From the NCBI GenBank assembly GCA_949987705.1, contig CATLJY010000195.1, forward strand, positions 1-64,000: 64,000 nt of DNA, read 5' to 3'. Position numbers and translations under genes: made by a program. Below, in pieces: positions 53,641-64,000 of the stretch. The first letter of the stretch is position 1; each line of letters begins with the position of its first letter. The notes below the pieces were generated by a model that saw only the letters and a program-made list of their open reading frames with translations, searched no databases and was not told where the DNA came from. This DNA comes from Thereva unica. Its lineage: Eukaryota; Arthropoda; Insecta; Diptera; Therevidae.

Positions 53641-56600
53641 GATTTCTTGTATTGTGTAAGAATTTCAACTTGTTTAATTAAAATAATTTTTCGTTATGTT
53701 AAATACTTTTTGATGTTCCCTTAGCCTTTTACTAAATAGATTTCACTTATGTAACGTGGAGCTTTTATTAGTGTAACTGTCTTTATTGCATGAAACTAAT
53801 TTAGAACACTGTGGGACTAATAATCTCTATTTATTTATTTTTTAGTAGAAACTTTTTTAATTATTACGGATCAATATTATTAGTTTTTTTTTAAATGCAA
53901 GGAATCAAGAGTCAAATTAATTAAGTAAGTGTTTTCAATAACTTGATGCAAGTCGGCTGTTTTTTTTGTCTACTCAAGTAATATGACAATAGTGGGACGA
54001 TGTCCCTACACCTACATACTCATAGGCCGTTTAATGCATATTATAATTAACCTTGTAAAAAAGCTCTTCATTGATTTTTTTTTTCATTTACTTATTTTTG
54101 TCATTTTTTCATTACAATAGCACCTCGCCTCATATGAAGTATGACATTGTACTGGCTCAAAATAGAAAAGAAGCACCTCTTACAAACTAATTTTAAAATC
54201 GTGTCCTACCCAACACTAGATTTCACTAAATGCAAAAATTGCGGGAGAATATTTATAAAGATGTCACAGCGGGGGGGGGGGGGGGTGGAACGGGCCTATT
54301 TCTATCTTTATCCATTTCAAGACAACTCTGCTAGTGAATGCGAAAGGGTTGCATCCCCTTCTAACCTTTTCCTTTACAAGTTTTTTAGTGCTCGTAAATC
54401 TCGTTAATGTAGTACAGCCATGTACCTACTGTTTTAAGCTGCTATTAATTGAACCATCTACCTAGGGTGAATTGCACGCAATTCTTCAAACTCATTGCCA
54501 GATTGGTGATTGATCCTCACGCAGACAGGATCGCCAATTACGTTGCTTGTCTTTCATATGCAGTTCGAATTTTCGCATCGTCCATTCGACGTTGGCGAAG
54601 ACTATGAACATCAATGATGTACATAGTTGCCAGTATTTTGTAGAAGACTGTGCTTCTTGATTTCACACTTCAAAATCATATCTCGATTGAAAAAGAGTGT
54701 AGTATGTATGCATATGCAGGTCAACGAGTGCACTAGACCAATTGCTCTTTGATGGGCGGCCTGTCTCAAATGAGCATGTGCTGGAATTCCTGTTTCGCAA
54801 TCTTTAGTAGCTCCGGTGAAAGCCGTCTTGGTCTTAAATGCACTGGTGGGCCATTTGTAGGGATGAAGTAAAGCAACCACACAATGCTTAACCTCTATCA
54901 CTGGGTTTGGCTTTGTGATGTTCTCGAAAGCATATGATGTGATGCTGCGCCTGGTGTACTCAGCTGCATACTGCTGTGAGCAGTTATTGAATCCATTGTA
55001 TCCAGGTTCGTGGTTTAATCCTTAGTTTACCTTTTTTCATATCAACCAACAGGTTTCGCAAGGAATTCTTATCCAATTATGGGTTCTGCTACACAAGGGC
55101 AAGTTCAAAGGAGCCCCAGGCTGATCAACCGCTGTCTATATGTTAAACATATCAGACATATCCGCGATTCTGGGTACCATGGCTACCTTTGCCATTTTAT
55201 ACACCAACTCTGTTAGCCTACCAATGTCCTCATTCATGTTGTTGCCATGTAGCCAAAATAGCTTGAACAGAACTACGTAAATGGTCCTCTATGTCATATC
55301 GATAAGGCCCGGCTAGCTCCGTCAATAAAGCATGAGCCTCGATCTCGGGGCGTGGGTCGAGCCCCACGTTAATCAAATGTTTAAATAACTAAAATTTAAT
55401 TTAATATACAAAACAATAAACAAATTATAAGCAATCGGAGATGGAGTTTGCCGTCGACGAAAGCGTAAACCTCTCGTCAGTGTAGCCGCGGATGCCCAAC
55501 CAAGGTAAGTGCCGTCCTACTAGTTTTATATTGACCGATATTGCGTATGCCCTCAAGATGTCCTGTTGACCAGTGACCACCGCTCTTCTTCCCTCACCTC
55601 TTTGCTTACCCTTCTCTTATTGTTGTTCAGGCACGAATTTCAGAAAAAACTGTCACCCGTCACAACTATCAAAAAACTGTCGCCATACCTGTACCTTGAG
55701 CCCCACCCCAACTGCGAGCTAGTTTGATCACCGCAAGTTGTGTCGCCAACAGGTACAGTGGATGCATTTAGTCTCGGCGATACCCTGCGGTGGTACTTCC
55801 TTCCTTGTCACTTCTTTTCTTGTCACTCTCCCCCTTAGAAACTTGTTGTAACGATGCTCCTTTTGGCCTTCAGGCAACATTACCAACCAAACTCCTTCAG
55901 ATAGTTACAAAGTTAGGAAGGGTGAAAAACTCGTCAGCAATCTCCTTCCCTGTTGACCTTTACATCAAACACCTGGCCTGGTACCGTGCCCTCAGGCAGA
56001 AGGAGTCCGGGGTCTGCACCTCTAAACCATAGACAAACAACCACCTTCACTCTAGATTGACCTCCAGGAAATACTTCGCCTTCGGAATAGTCTCAAGCGG
56101 AGGTACTGGTGATCCTGAAGGCCTACCAGACAATAAACATCGAAACTACACTCCGCGATGTAGAGCTGAGCTGGCTTCGCATACTTTGGAGTAAAGATGT
56201 GAACAAGAAAGCCCACTATCTTTCTAGCCCAGCAGTGAAAGTTGGTGAGCAGCCCGAAAGGCGGCAAAGGGTCATTTTTTACTACCATAGTGGAGCATTG
56301 TTGAGACCTGCATTGTGAGGGGTTGGTCTACTTATAACAAGGAAGAGCTTATGGGAGTGACTCCATCGTGGGGTGGAGGTAAGTTGGAACAGAGATTGAG
56401 ATACCGTCAAATTACTTCGAAAAATCCGTCTACACTTCGTCTGTGGATTCCCGTCTAGGCTCGTGATTATTTACGAGGTAAATGATATTTATTTTACCCT
56501 CTCTTTCCAACTTTATCCTATAAATTTAAAATATTGTTTAACATAAACCAGATTTTGCTAGGGCACGGGAGTTTGTTAAAATACAACGAACAAACCCAAT

Positions 56601-57515
56601 TTCGAACAAAAATTTCAACATGTCCTTGGTTTAACACTTTCGAATTTCCCTCTTCCTATAATTCAATTTCTTCTAAAATAAACGTCAAACAAACCCAAAG
56701 TAAATTATAACATCAACAAGCATTCAAGGACTTAAATATAAAATTTTAACTTTTTCTACACTAAAAAGATCCTTCGGACTTTTCGAATTCAAGGAAAACC
56801 CTTAAAACAGCTTTTCACGGTCTCTCAACTCCAAAAAATGGAAAAGCAGAAGTGTTTCCCAATTCAAAACAAATCCCAGCTGAAGAAAAAAAGATTCCGT
56901 GAGTCATTTTGAATCCTTAAAAAAGGACAACTTCAGTTCGGTTCAGTTATTGCTTCAGTGGTCAGAAAAATTTGTGGGTTTTTTCCGATATTGGTCGTTC
57001 GGTATTGGTCCAACCTGAAAGGAAATTGCTTCTCAGAATTATAAACTTTTTTTTTCTTAAAAAAATCTAATTAATACAGAAGAAGAAAAAGGATACTCAA
57101 GTCTCTTGGTGGTATGTGAGGAAATTTACAAATTGTTTTTTCTGCGGGGAAAAAAGTAAACAAATAATTAAGAAGGTTTTCTAATTGGACGAAAAAAAGT
57201 TACTTTTTAATTAACGAAGTGTAACAATACTCGTAAACCTTCCAACAAAATCTAAAGGGCAACCCCGGTTTTTGTTTATTTATTTATTTTTTGTGGTTTT
57301 TGTTATTTTCTTTTAAACTTTGCGATAATGAAATGTAACCAAAGCGAGACCGTTTACAATTAGTTCAGATTACTTTCTCAAGTAAGGGAATTGTTATTTG
57401 ATCAGAAAGGGCCAACAGAATCGAATTTAGCTTCAAGGACCAGCTTCATGTTACTTATCTAGGTGAAAGCAAATCAGAGTTTTCTGTGATGTGACTTTGC
57501 AGGATACTTTTTTAT
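53641..57515. other. No gene recognised
   Basis: Long AT-rich stretch with a 15-16-base G run near 54271 and GC-richer patches at 55430-56330. In those patches plus-strand frames are broken and give no motif I can name. It may be upstream intron of the receptor gene. Confidence 0.3.
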
Positions 57516-60084
57516 AGAGATGCGCCGAATGTTCGGCCGAATATTCGTATTCGGCATATTCGGCGTGTTTTTTAATGTTCGTATTCGGCCGAATATTCGG
57601 TTAGTTTACCGAATAATTACCGAATACTGAAATAGTATTATTTTAATAATTATATATGTTAAAAAGGCTTTATTCCAGAACGGTACGTAGGTAGAATTTT
57701 TAGAAACAAACACTACATTGTGTAACCATCAATTTTATTCATAAAATCAAAAATTAAAAAAGAAAATTAACATAATTCAAGTTTAATGCAAGTTTAAAAT
57801 CAACTTTTTTTTCTAATAAACGACAATGTTTGCTAAATGAAATTGACTATGTCAGTCTTCAACGTATCGTTGAAATTAACATTTCACTTTAAATCAAAGT
57901 TAACTTTAACTTGTTAAGTTAGCAAACTTAATTAATATTTAAAATTTAACAATGGTAAATTGTGATGTAAAAAAAACTAGACTCTCTACCCTGAGAGGTA
58001 ACAATCTATTTCTTTTCTCTTCATAAATATTTCCTGCTTCGGAAAATAATCTCTCGCTATACACAGAAGTAGCCGGAGAGGATAAGAAAATTCTGGATAA
58101 ACTAGCCATCTGTTCATATTTTCCTTGATTTTTTTCCCACCAAGTAAAAGGACTCAAATGGCTGTAATAAATTCTCACTTAAATATTTTTGTAATTCTAA
58201 AGCTATTTGGCTTCTTTCATTACTAGGAATTTCTTCAGGTATTGATGGTTGCTTGGTGCAAGCTAACTCTTCATAACAAGTCCAAAAAGCTGAATGCGAA
58301 TCATGAGCTCCCACATTTGTCACATTTCTTAATGGTAGTCTTTCTTCTTCAGTTTCACTGATGCTGCTCTCTAAAGCATCACTCTTTCTGATATTTTCTC
58401 TGAAAAATGTGGTTTTGACTAATTCCGTTTTTTCTGTAGAGAAAAAATTCAACCGGAATCTGGGATCTAACAATGTAGCCAACGTATAGTATTTGTCCTC
58501 CTGAATGTTTGCAAATCTGTATTTTAATTCTGTTTCTAATGTATCTCGCATTTTATTAACGTTAGGGCACGCCTGTTTAGTATCCGGCTTGTGTAAATAT
58601 CTTAGAAGTGTCGTAATGTGAGGTATTACTTCAGATATTGATGAAAAAGTGGAGCTAGTGAGCTTCGTTATTTCTTCAAAAGGTTGCAAAAGATTCAATA
58701 TGTCATTTAAAATTTGCCATTGGCGCTCTGTTAAATTTTGAAGATTTACTGCACCTCTGTTGTCAGAAATGTATAATGACACAGCCCGTTTTTGTTTCAG
58801 AAGTCGTTGGCACATATAAAACTTGCTGTTCCATCTAGTGATAACGTCTTGCACAAGTTTATGTTTTGGTAAATTGAGCTCATCTTGAATTTGAACCAAT
58901 TTTTCTTGAGCTTGAGTGGAATGGTTGAAATGGGTAACAATTCTTTTAGCTGCTGTTAGAGCTTCACTTGCATTGCATTGGACTTGCAATGAATTGTTTA
59001 TAGCCAGTTGTAAAATATGTATAAAACATGCTTTTCCAACGTAGGGACTGTCATTGATTGCTTTCACCATATTAGGACCATTGTCTCTAACTATTACATG
59101 AATAAGTGAATCGATTTGACACTTACTTGCCATTTCTTCCAGATGAGATTGGATATTCTGTGCTGTATGCCGCCCGGTAAAATGAGCCATCTGCAGAACT
59201 GCGTGCTGAACGGCAAAGTCTTCATCAAGCCAGTGAGCGGTTAAGCTTAAAAAGCCTATTAAATTGTTAGAACAGGTCCACATGTCCGTTGTGCTTGTGA
59301 TGGATATCGATTTGGCCTTCATCAGTTTATCTTTGATAGTCGTCTTCACTTCATCGTATAGACTGGGTATGATGACTTCAGTCATGTATTTTCTTCCGGG
59401 TAGTTCGTATTTGGGTTTCAGTAAATTAATGAGCCTGTTAAATCCAGGGTCCTCGACTATTGAAATTGGCTGATTGTCAGATGAAATCATTTCAGCTATG
59501 GCATTATGAATTTCACGGGATCTTGGATTGTTAATATCCCATTTTTTTGTGAATGTATCCTCTATAGTTTGCAGTTTTGGTTGTGTAATTTGACAACTTT
59601 GCGAACGCGATGTTGATGGTTGATCAACATTACGTCTTCGGAATGTAGGTTGCAATCCATCTGCTTCTTCCTTGTGTTTCATCCTAAGATGATTAGATAA
59701 AGCTGAGGTAGAAGCCGTTCTCCCCGTCCCGCCGCGTGAAATTAGTGTGTTACACAGTGTACACTTCACCTTTGTCTTGTCATTATCATTTTCATTAAAA
59801 AAAATCCAAACATGCGATCGTTTACGTCCACTCATCTCGGAAAACGTTCACTAATTTGTCTTTTAAATTTGATAATTTACTCTTAAAAAAGTTTGACCAC
59901 TATAAAAGTTTATATTATTTAAATCACCCTCAATACTATTTTCCTAAAAGAATACACTTTAAATTTTTTCTCTATTTTTCTTAAAGTTTTTCCAACTAAC
60001 CCTTGCAACGGCACTTGCACGAATAACTATTCCAAACCCTTTTACGTATTAATTTGCTACCCCTACCGCCAAAAATGCATTTTT
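57516..60084 (-). mobile_element. hAT (BED-type) transposon, left end and transposase
   Basis: The left end starts TAGAGATGCGCCGAATGTTC and has a sub-terminal zone with many TATTCGG/CCGAATA motifs (57530-57640), likely transposase sites. A BED-hAT transposase lies inside (59835-57939). The other terminal repeat is not seen before the Helentron-like element that starts at 60085, so it may lie beyond 63993. The TSD is therefore unknown. Confidence 0.75.
57939..59835 (-). pseudogene. hAT transposase with one frameshift
   Basis: A 573-codon ORF from ATG 59835 is followed by a 79-codon overlapping frame. Residues 10-54 form a BED zinc finger (VKCTLC...LSNHLRMKH). The RNase H-like core has TDMWTCSNN near 182, VRDNGPNMVKA near 250 and a VITRWNS block near 333. 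After a frameshift between 58178 and 58140, the C-terminal hAT dimerisation block continues in the other frame (FTWWEKNQGKYEQ, SSPATSVYSERLFSEAG, KRNRLLP). The protein cuts the element out and reinserts it with 8-bp duplications. Only this one break separates it from a full-length enzyme, so it is a young loss or a sequencing error. Confidence 0.88.
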
Positions 60085-62134
60085 AACTTCCCAGTAGAGG
60101 AAGTTATTGTAATCGGTCCGAAAATCGAAAATTTCAACGTATTTTCATCTTTCAAGGTCCCAGGAGCATTTTAAGCAAAAAATTGGGAGGAAGTATGTGT
60201 GTGTGTGCGTGCGTACGGATGTGGTCATTTTTTCCTGCACGATATCGCGCGAACCAAAACTGATATCGACTTCGTTGAGGTGTCGTTCGAAGCGTATTAA
60301 CCGAAATATGATCTGAAATTCATGAAATTCGGTCTAGCCGTTTTTTTGTTTAAGCGACGTAAGTGATTTTTTGTACATGCACGATATAGCACGAACCAAC
60401 CATGATACCGACTTCTTTGAGGTGCCGATCGTAGCGTATTACCGAAAGTACGCTTTGAAAAGATTTTCATAAAACTCGATTAAGCGGTATCTATTTTTAA
60501 AGGGCGTAAGTAATTTTTGTACATGCTCGATAGAACGTAAACCAAAAATGATATTGACTTCATTGAGGTGCCGATCGAAGCGTTGGAATGACACCCGTTC
60601 AAAATGAAGTTCACTTTTATGGATTCAGCCGAGCAATAGCTTCCCAAAGAGTCATCACTCGTCAAAATCCGAGTTTTCTTTAAAAACGGAAATACTGTGT
60701 AAGAATTATTGTCAACTAGCTGGAACCCGGTGCGCCTCGCTGCACAAATAAGCCAATTGTATGGCGTGCGCCAAAACAATTGGGAATCTCAAAATCGATG
60801 GGCACTGAGAGTCTCAAATCCCGGGATGCAAGTACATTCGTAAAGAAAAGTGTAACTCCGTTCGTTTAAAATCCCAAATCACTTGCTCATTTATATCCCT
60901 AATCACAATTCAGCGGTCTCACTGCCACTCTTGTCGTGGTCAGATGCTATGAGGGAGTGTTTTTGCCCGTAAATGAATTTCGAAGAAGAAATTACAATGC
61001 ACGTCCGCTTGAACTTTATCCATACACGAAATTTTAATGGGTGTGAAATTGTCAGTTCGCCGCCTGTGTTTATATTTCCAATTCTTTTGGTACGCGCTAT
61101 AGCTTCCGTTTATTTTGCAGTTGAGGTGATAAGAATTTTAATATACAGTAGGAGCCATTTTCGTATTTTTGATTCCGAATAATATCGATGCTATCGATTG
61201 AAATTTCGCTATTTGAAACGACCAAAAGTTGGTTTTTTCAATGTGATGCTTTCAAGCATGCATCCGTTCAGCTCATTTGCAGGCTTTGATCGAAGTATAC
61301 CAGGCAAAGTTGAGCAAGTAGTGTCAGAGCGCCTACCATGGATTAGGTTTTCCTCGGAAATCTTGAAAAGCCCTGTCATGCGCTTCGACCTATTTTTTAT
61401 AGGCCATGGTGCATTCGCTCCAAAATAATAATTTTGCACGAATGTGGCAATACGGGAGTTTTTACTGATGTTACATGTAGGTGTTTCTCTCTGGTTCAAA
61501 TTCAATAGGAACTTGGGTGCTCAATACACTAAACATCCACCATCAAGTAGCGTTGATGCAATTCCCGATGATGTCACACTTCACACTATGAATGGAGACA
61601 GTTAATACGTTCAATAAGCAACGTTTGGCAACATTGGGCGAACTTTTCAAACATTTAACGGCATGATAAAGAGTAATTTTTCCGTAAGAAATATGAAAAA
61701 AATATGTCCCATGCAAAATTATTGTATGTTGAAAAATCAAGCACCTTGAAATCTATGCAAATTTCCAGGTACCATAGCTCAAAAAGAAAAAGCGACGAAC
61801 ATCTGATTATTGAATTTGTCGTCTTTTTGGTTTCGAGACCTTTCATTTAAGCCATACATTGCTAAAATCAGGCACATGCAGCCGAAGTTACTTCAATCCA
61901 AGTTCAGAGAACCGCGTCCTTCGCGATAAATCTGATTTTTTCAACAAAATTGTACGGCAACTATCCGTAAATAAACTCCGATCGATCTGAAACTTTGGAA
62001 ATCGTATTTTTTTCGGAAAAAAACCAAAACAAAATGGATCTGACTTCTTTAGCAGAAATTTGAAGAGTACCTCCCATACAAAAGTTTCGGATTTTTCTAT
62101 ATCAGTACACTACAGCTACCCGAAGGTTTCGAGA

Positions 62135-62266
62135 TAGCCTATATGTTATTCTGAAGTATGAGCTATATTATTGTAAAGTTTCATTAAAATCTATTCAGTA
62201 GTTTTTGCGTGAAAGAGTAACAAACATCCATACAAACATTCGCGTTTATAATATTAGTAAGATAGC
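62135..62266. repeat. Dispersed repeat, copy 1 of 2
   Basis: Shares TGAGCTATATTATTGTAAAG, TTTCATTAAAATC and TTTATAATATTAGTAAGAT with 63234-63361. The fixed 3' end ATAATATTAGTAAGAT looks like an element terminus. Confidence 0.75.
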
Positions 62267-62746
62267 CTATAGCAAAAAACCTGTATGCGTTGCAAGGCTT
62301 TTAAATAAAAAAAATTATGTGTGCGTTGTACCCGGTAGGAAAAAACAATAAATCTGGAAAAAAAATTCCCTCTTCCCAATCTTATCGGTGATTCAATTAG
62401 AACAGCGTTATGTATTCAAGTAGATGCATCTAAACATGTAACTTCTCGGTGAATTGGAATTTTAACTTTCTCTTTTCGGTTAGCCGTTACACTGCTCTCT
62501 TCTTACTCAGTATTCGTCCCGAACACAGCTTCCTCCAGGTCCCGTTTTTTCCGATCGAATTTTTTGGAAGCGATAGATGACATCGTTTAACCTCGTGATG
62601 ACAATGTAGGGGCGCACAAATTTGCAAACTTCGACTCTTTCTACCGTTTTTACTGTTTCTATACTGGTTAGAGGGAATTTTAGAAATTTACTACATTTCA
62701 GAATGTGGCTTGGGAAAATTCGTGCGTCATATTGGACCCGCAATTT

Positions 62747-63200
62747 TGAATTTATAAGCTTTGATCATAAATTCGTTGTTTGCCCTAAAAGCCCCCAGAT
62801 ACCGATTTTCATTGCAATCGGAATACAATTGGAAAAATTCGTCGGCCATATTGGCGCGGCCATTTTGAATTTATAAGTTTTGATCATAAATTCGTTATTT
62901 GCAACCTTAGAAACCCCTAGATATTCACTTTCATTGGAATCGGAATACAATTGGAAAAAGTCGTCCGCCATTTTGAATTTATAAGTTTTGATCATAAATT
63001 CGTTATTTGCAACCTTAAAATCCGCCAGATTTCGATTTTCATTAGAATCGGAACACAATTGGCAAATTCGTCGGCCATATTGGCACGGCCATTTTGAATT
63101 TATAAGTTTTGACCACAAATTCGTTATTAGCGACCTTAAAAACCTCTATATACCAACTTTCATTGAAATCGGAACACAATTTGCGTGGCCATTTTGAGTT
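62747..63200. repeat. Minisatellite, about 105-119 bp units
   Basis: Four units share TTGAATTTATAAG(C/T)TTTGA, CATAAATTCGTT and TTCGTCGGCCATATTGGC. It gives rise to shadow ORFs on both strands. Confidence 0.9.
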
Positions 63201-63233
63201 TTCGGCGGCCATGTTGAATTTTTTTATAAATTA

Positions 63234-63361
63234 TAGCCTATATGTTATTCTGATATATGAGCTATATTATTGTAAAGTTTCATTAAAATCCATTCAGTAG
63301 TTTTTACGTGAAAGAGTAACAAACATACATACAAACATTCACGTTTATAATATTAGTAAGA
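63234..63361. repeat. Dispersed repeat, copy 2 of 2
   Basis: The second copy, about 1.1 kb after the first, ends in the same ATAATATTAGTAAGAT. The two copies bracket the 105-119 bp minisatellite. Confidence 0.75.
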
Positions 63362-64000
63362 TTGAAACTGATGTTAATATCGCGTGAAAACTTCATCAAA
63401 GGAGGTTTCGTCTTTCGTGGTGCTCTCATCAACATTTGAAATCGTTAAATTCAATTTTTCATACAGAAAATGTAGTAAAAGGCGCATCGTCTCTGATGAA
63501 AAATTAGGTAATATTGAAATCACCACTATAAATCATGTGTTACGCGCCCATGCATAAATAGCTAAAATTAAAATATTTTGTTCATTCTCTGCCTACACAC
63601 ACTTAGCTTAGTTAAAGATATAGCAATGTGGTCATTATTTTGATAGATCGTAGCACCATTAGCTGCAACTTGAGGTGGCTAAAATTTAACAATATAGTTG
63701 AAGTTTGGAATAACAACATATTCTTCATTTATTACCCAAGTGTGAGCTATAACATTAATACATCAATTTTATATACATTTTCGTCATCCTAATCTTGTAA
63801 GTGCGCACATTTAGTTTGACATTTTAGCGAAAATATTGATAAACAATTGTGACAAATTCTCGGTATTATACATATAATCTATATTGCCTATTGTTCATTT
63901 ATTATTAAAATATCCAATCATAATATTCAACATCCATTATACTGGGAAGTTGATCGTGTGGACCGAAAGGGTCGAACCCACATCCCAACTAGTTATGTTT

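Larger units (their letters stand above)
60085..63993 (+). mobile_element. Helentron-like non-autonomous element, copy 2
   Basis: Same 5' start (AACTTCCCAGTAGAGGAAG), (GT)n tract, 146-bp-type units and 3' hairpin plus CCCAACTAGT end as 31595-33842, again between T and T. At 3,909 bp it is longer, because it also carries a second minisatellite (62747-63200) and two copies of a separate repeat (62135-62266, 63234-63361). No Rep/helicase ORF is visible, so it relies on enzymes from elsewhere. Confidence 0.75.

Overview
This window is insect nuclear DNA. It is AT-rich, has spliced genes with GT/AG introns and long introns, and holds many insect-type transposable elements. A dipteran is likely but not proven. 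Nothing bacterial or viral-genomic is present: no operons, no CRISPR array, no prokaryotic gene blocks. The only host gene I can support is a minus-strand neuropeptide GPCR of the CCHamide/bombesin-receptor-like type. Its TM5 exon (42919-43112), TM6 exon (42740-42860) and TM7 plus C-tail exon (372-717) are all in the window. The last two are separated by a single intron of 42,022 bp (718-42739). TM1-TM4 exons were not found and may lie beyond 64000.

Nearly everything else is mobile DNA, much of it inside that intron. From left to right: a decayed non-LTR element split by a hAT MITE (about 1.2-3.6 kb); a tandem 446-bp duplication carrying tRNA-like Pol III boxes (4.5-5.4 kb); an interleaved inverted-repeat composite (5.7-8.5 kb); a tRNA-derived SINE (9.2-9.7 kb); a decayed CR1/jockey-type LINE (9.8-12.7 kb); a 9.1-kb CACTA (EnSpm-like) transposon (14232-23366) with two genes, one split by an intact 3.3-kb RTE-like retrotransposon (18163-21439); a PIF/Harbinger-type MITE (24.3-24.6 kb); a BEL/Pao LTR element (25067-31449) holding four other insertions; a Helentron-like element (31595-33842); a second, minus-strand BEL/Pao remnant split by a 3.3-kb hAT element, itself split by an I-like LINE piece (34.3-39.2 kb); a second SINE copy; and a TTA-flanked TIR element (40124-41843) inside an R1-like remnant.

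Upstream of the TM5 exon (43.1-57.5 kb) are degenerate LINE pieces, inverted repeats and an ~80-bp minisatellite. A nearly intact BED-type hAT transposase follows (57.9-59.8 kb). A second, longer Helentron-like element (60085-63993) reaches almost to the window end.

The strongest results are reconstructions of insertion history. Several insertions have exact target-site duplications (TSDs). Removing the RTE and one TSD copy leaves a six-exon CACTA gene of exactly 1,401 coding bases. Removing the mariner-type foldback and one TA from the BEL element makes its gag-pol frame continuous. I found no convincing new cellular system. The unusual content is the transposon architecture.
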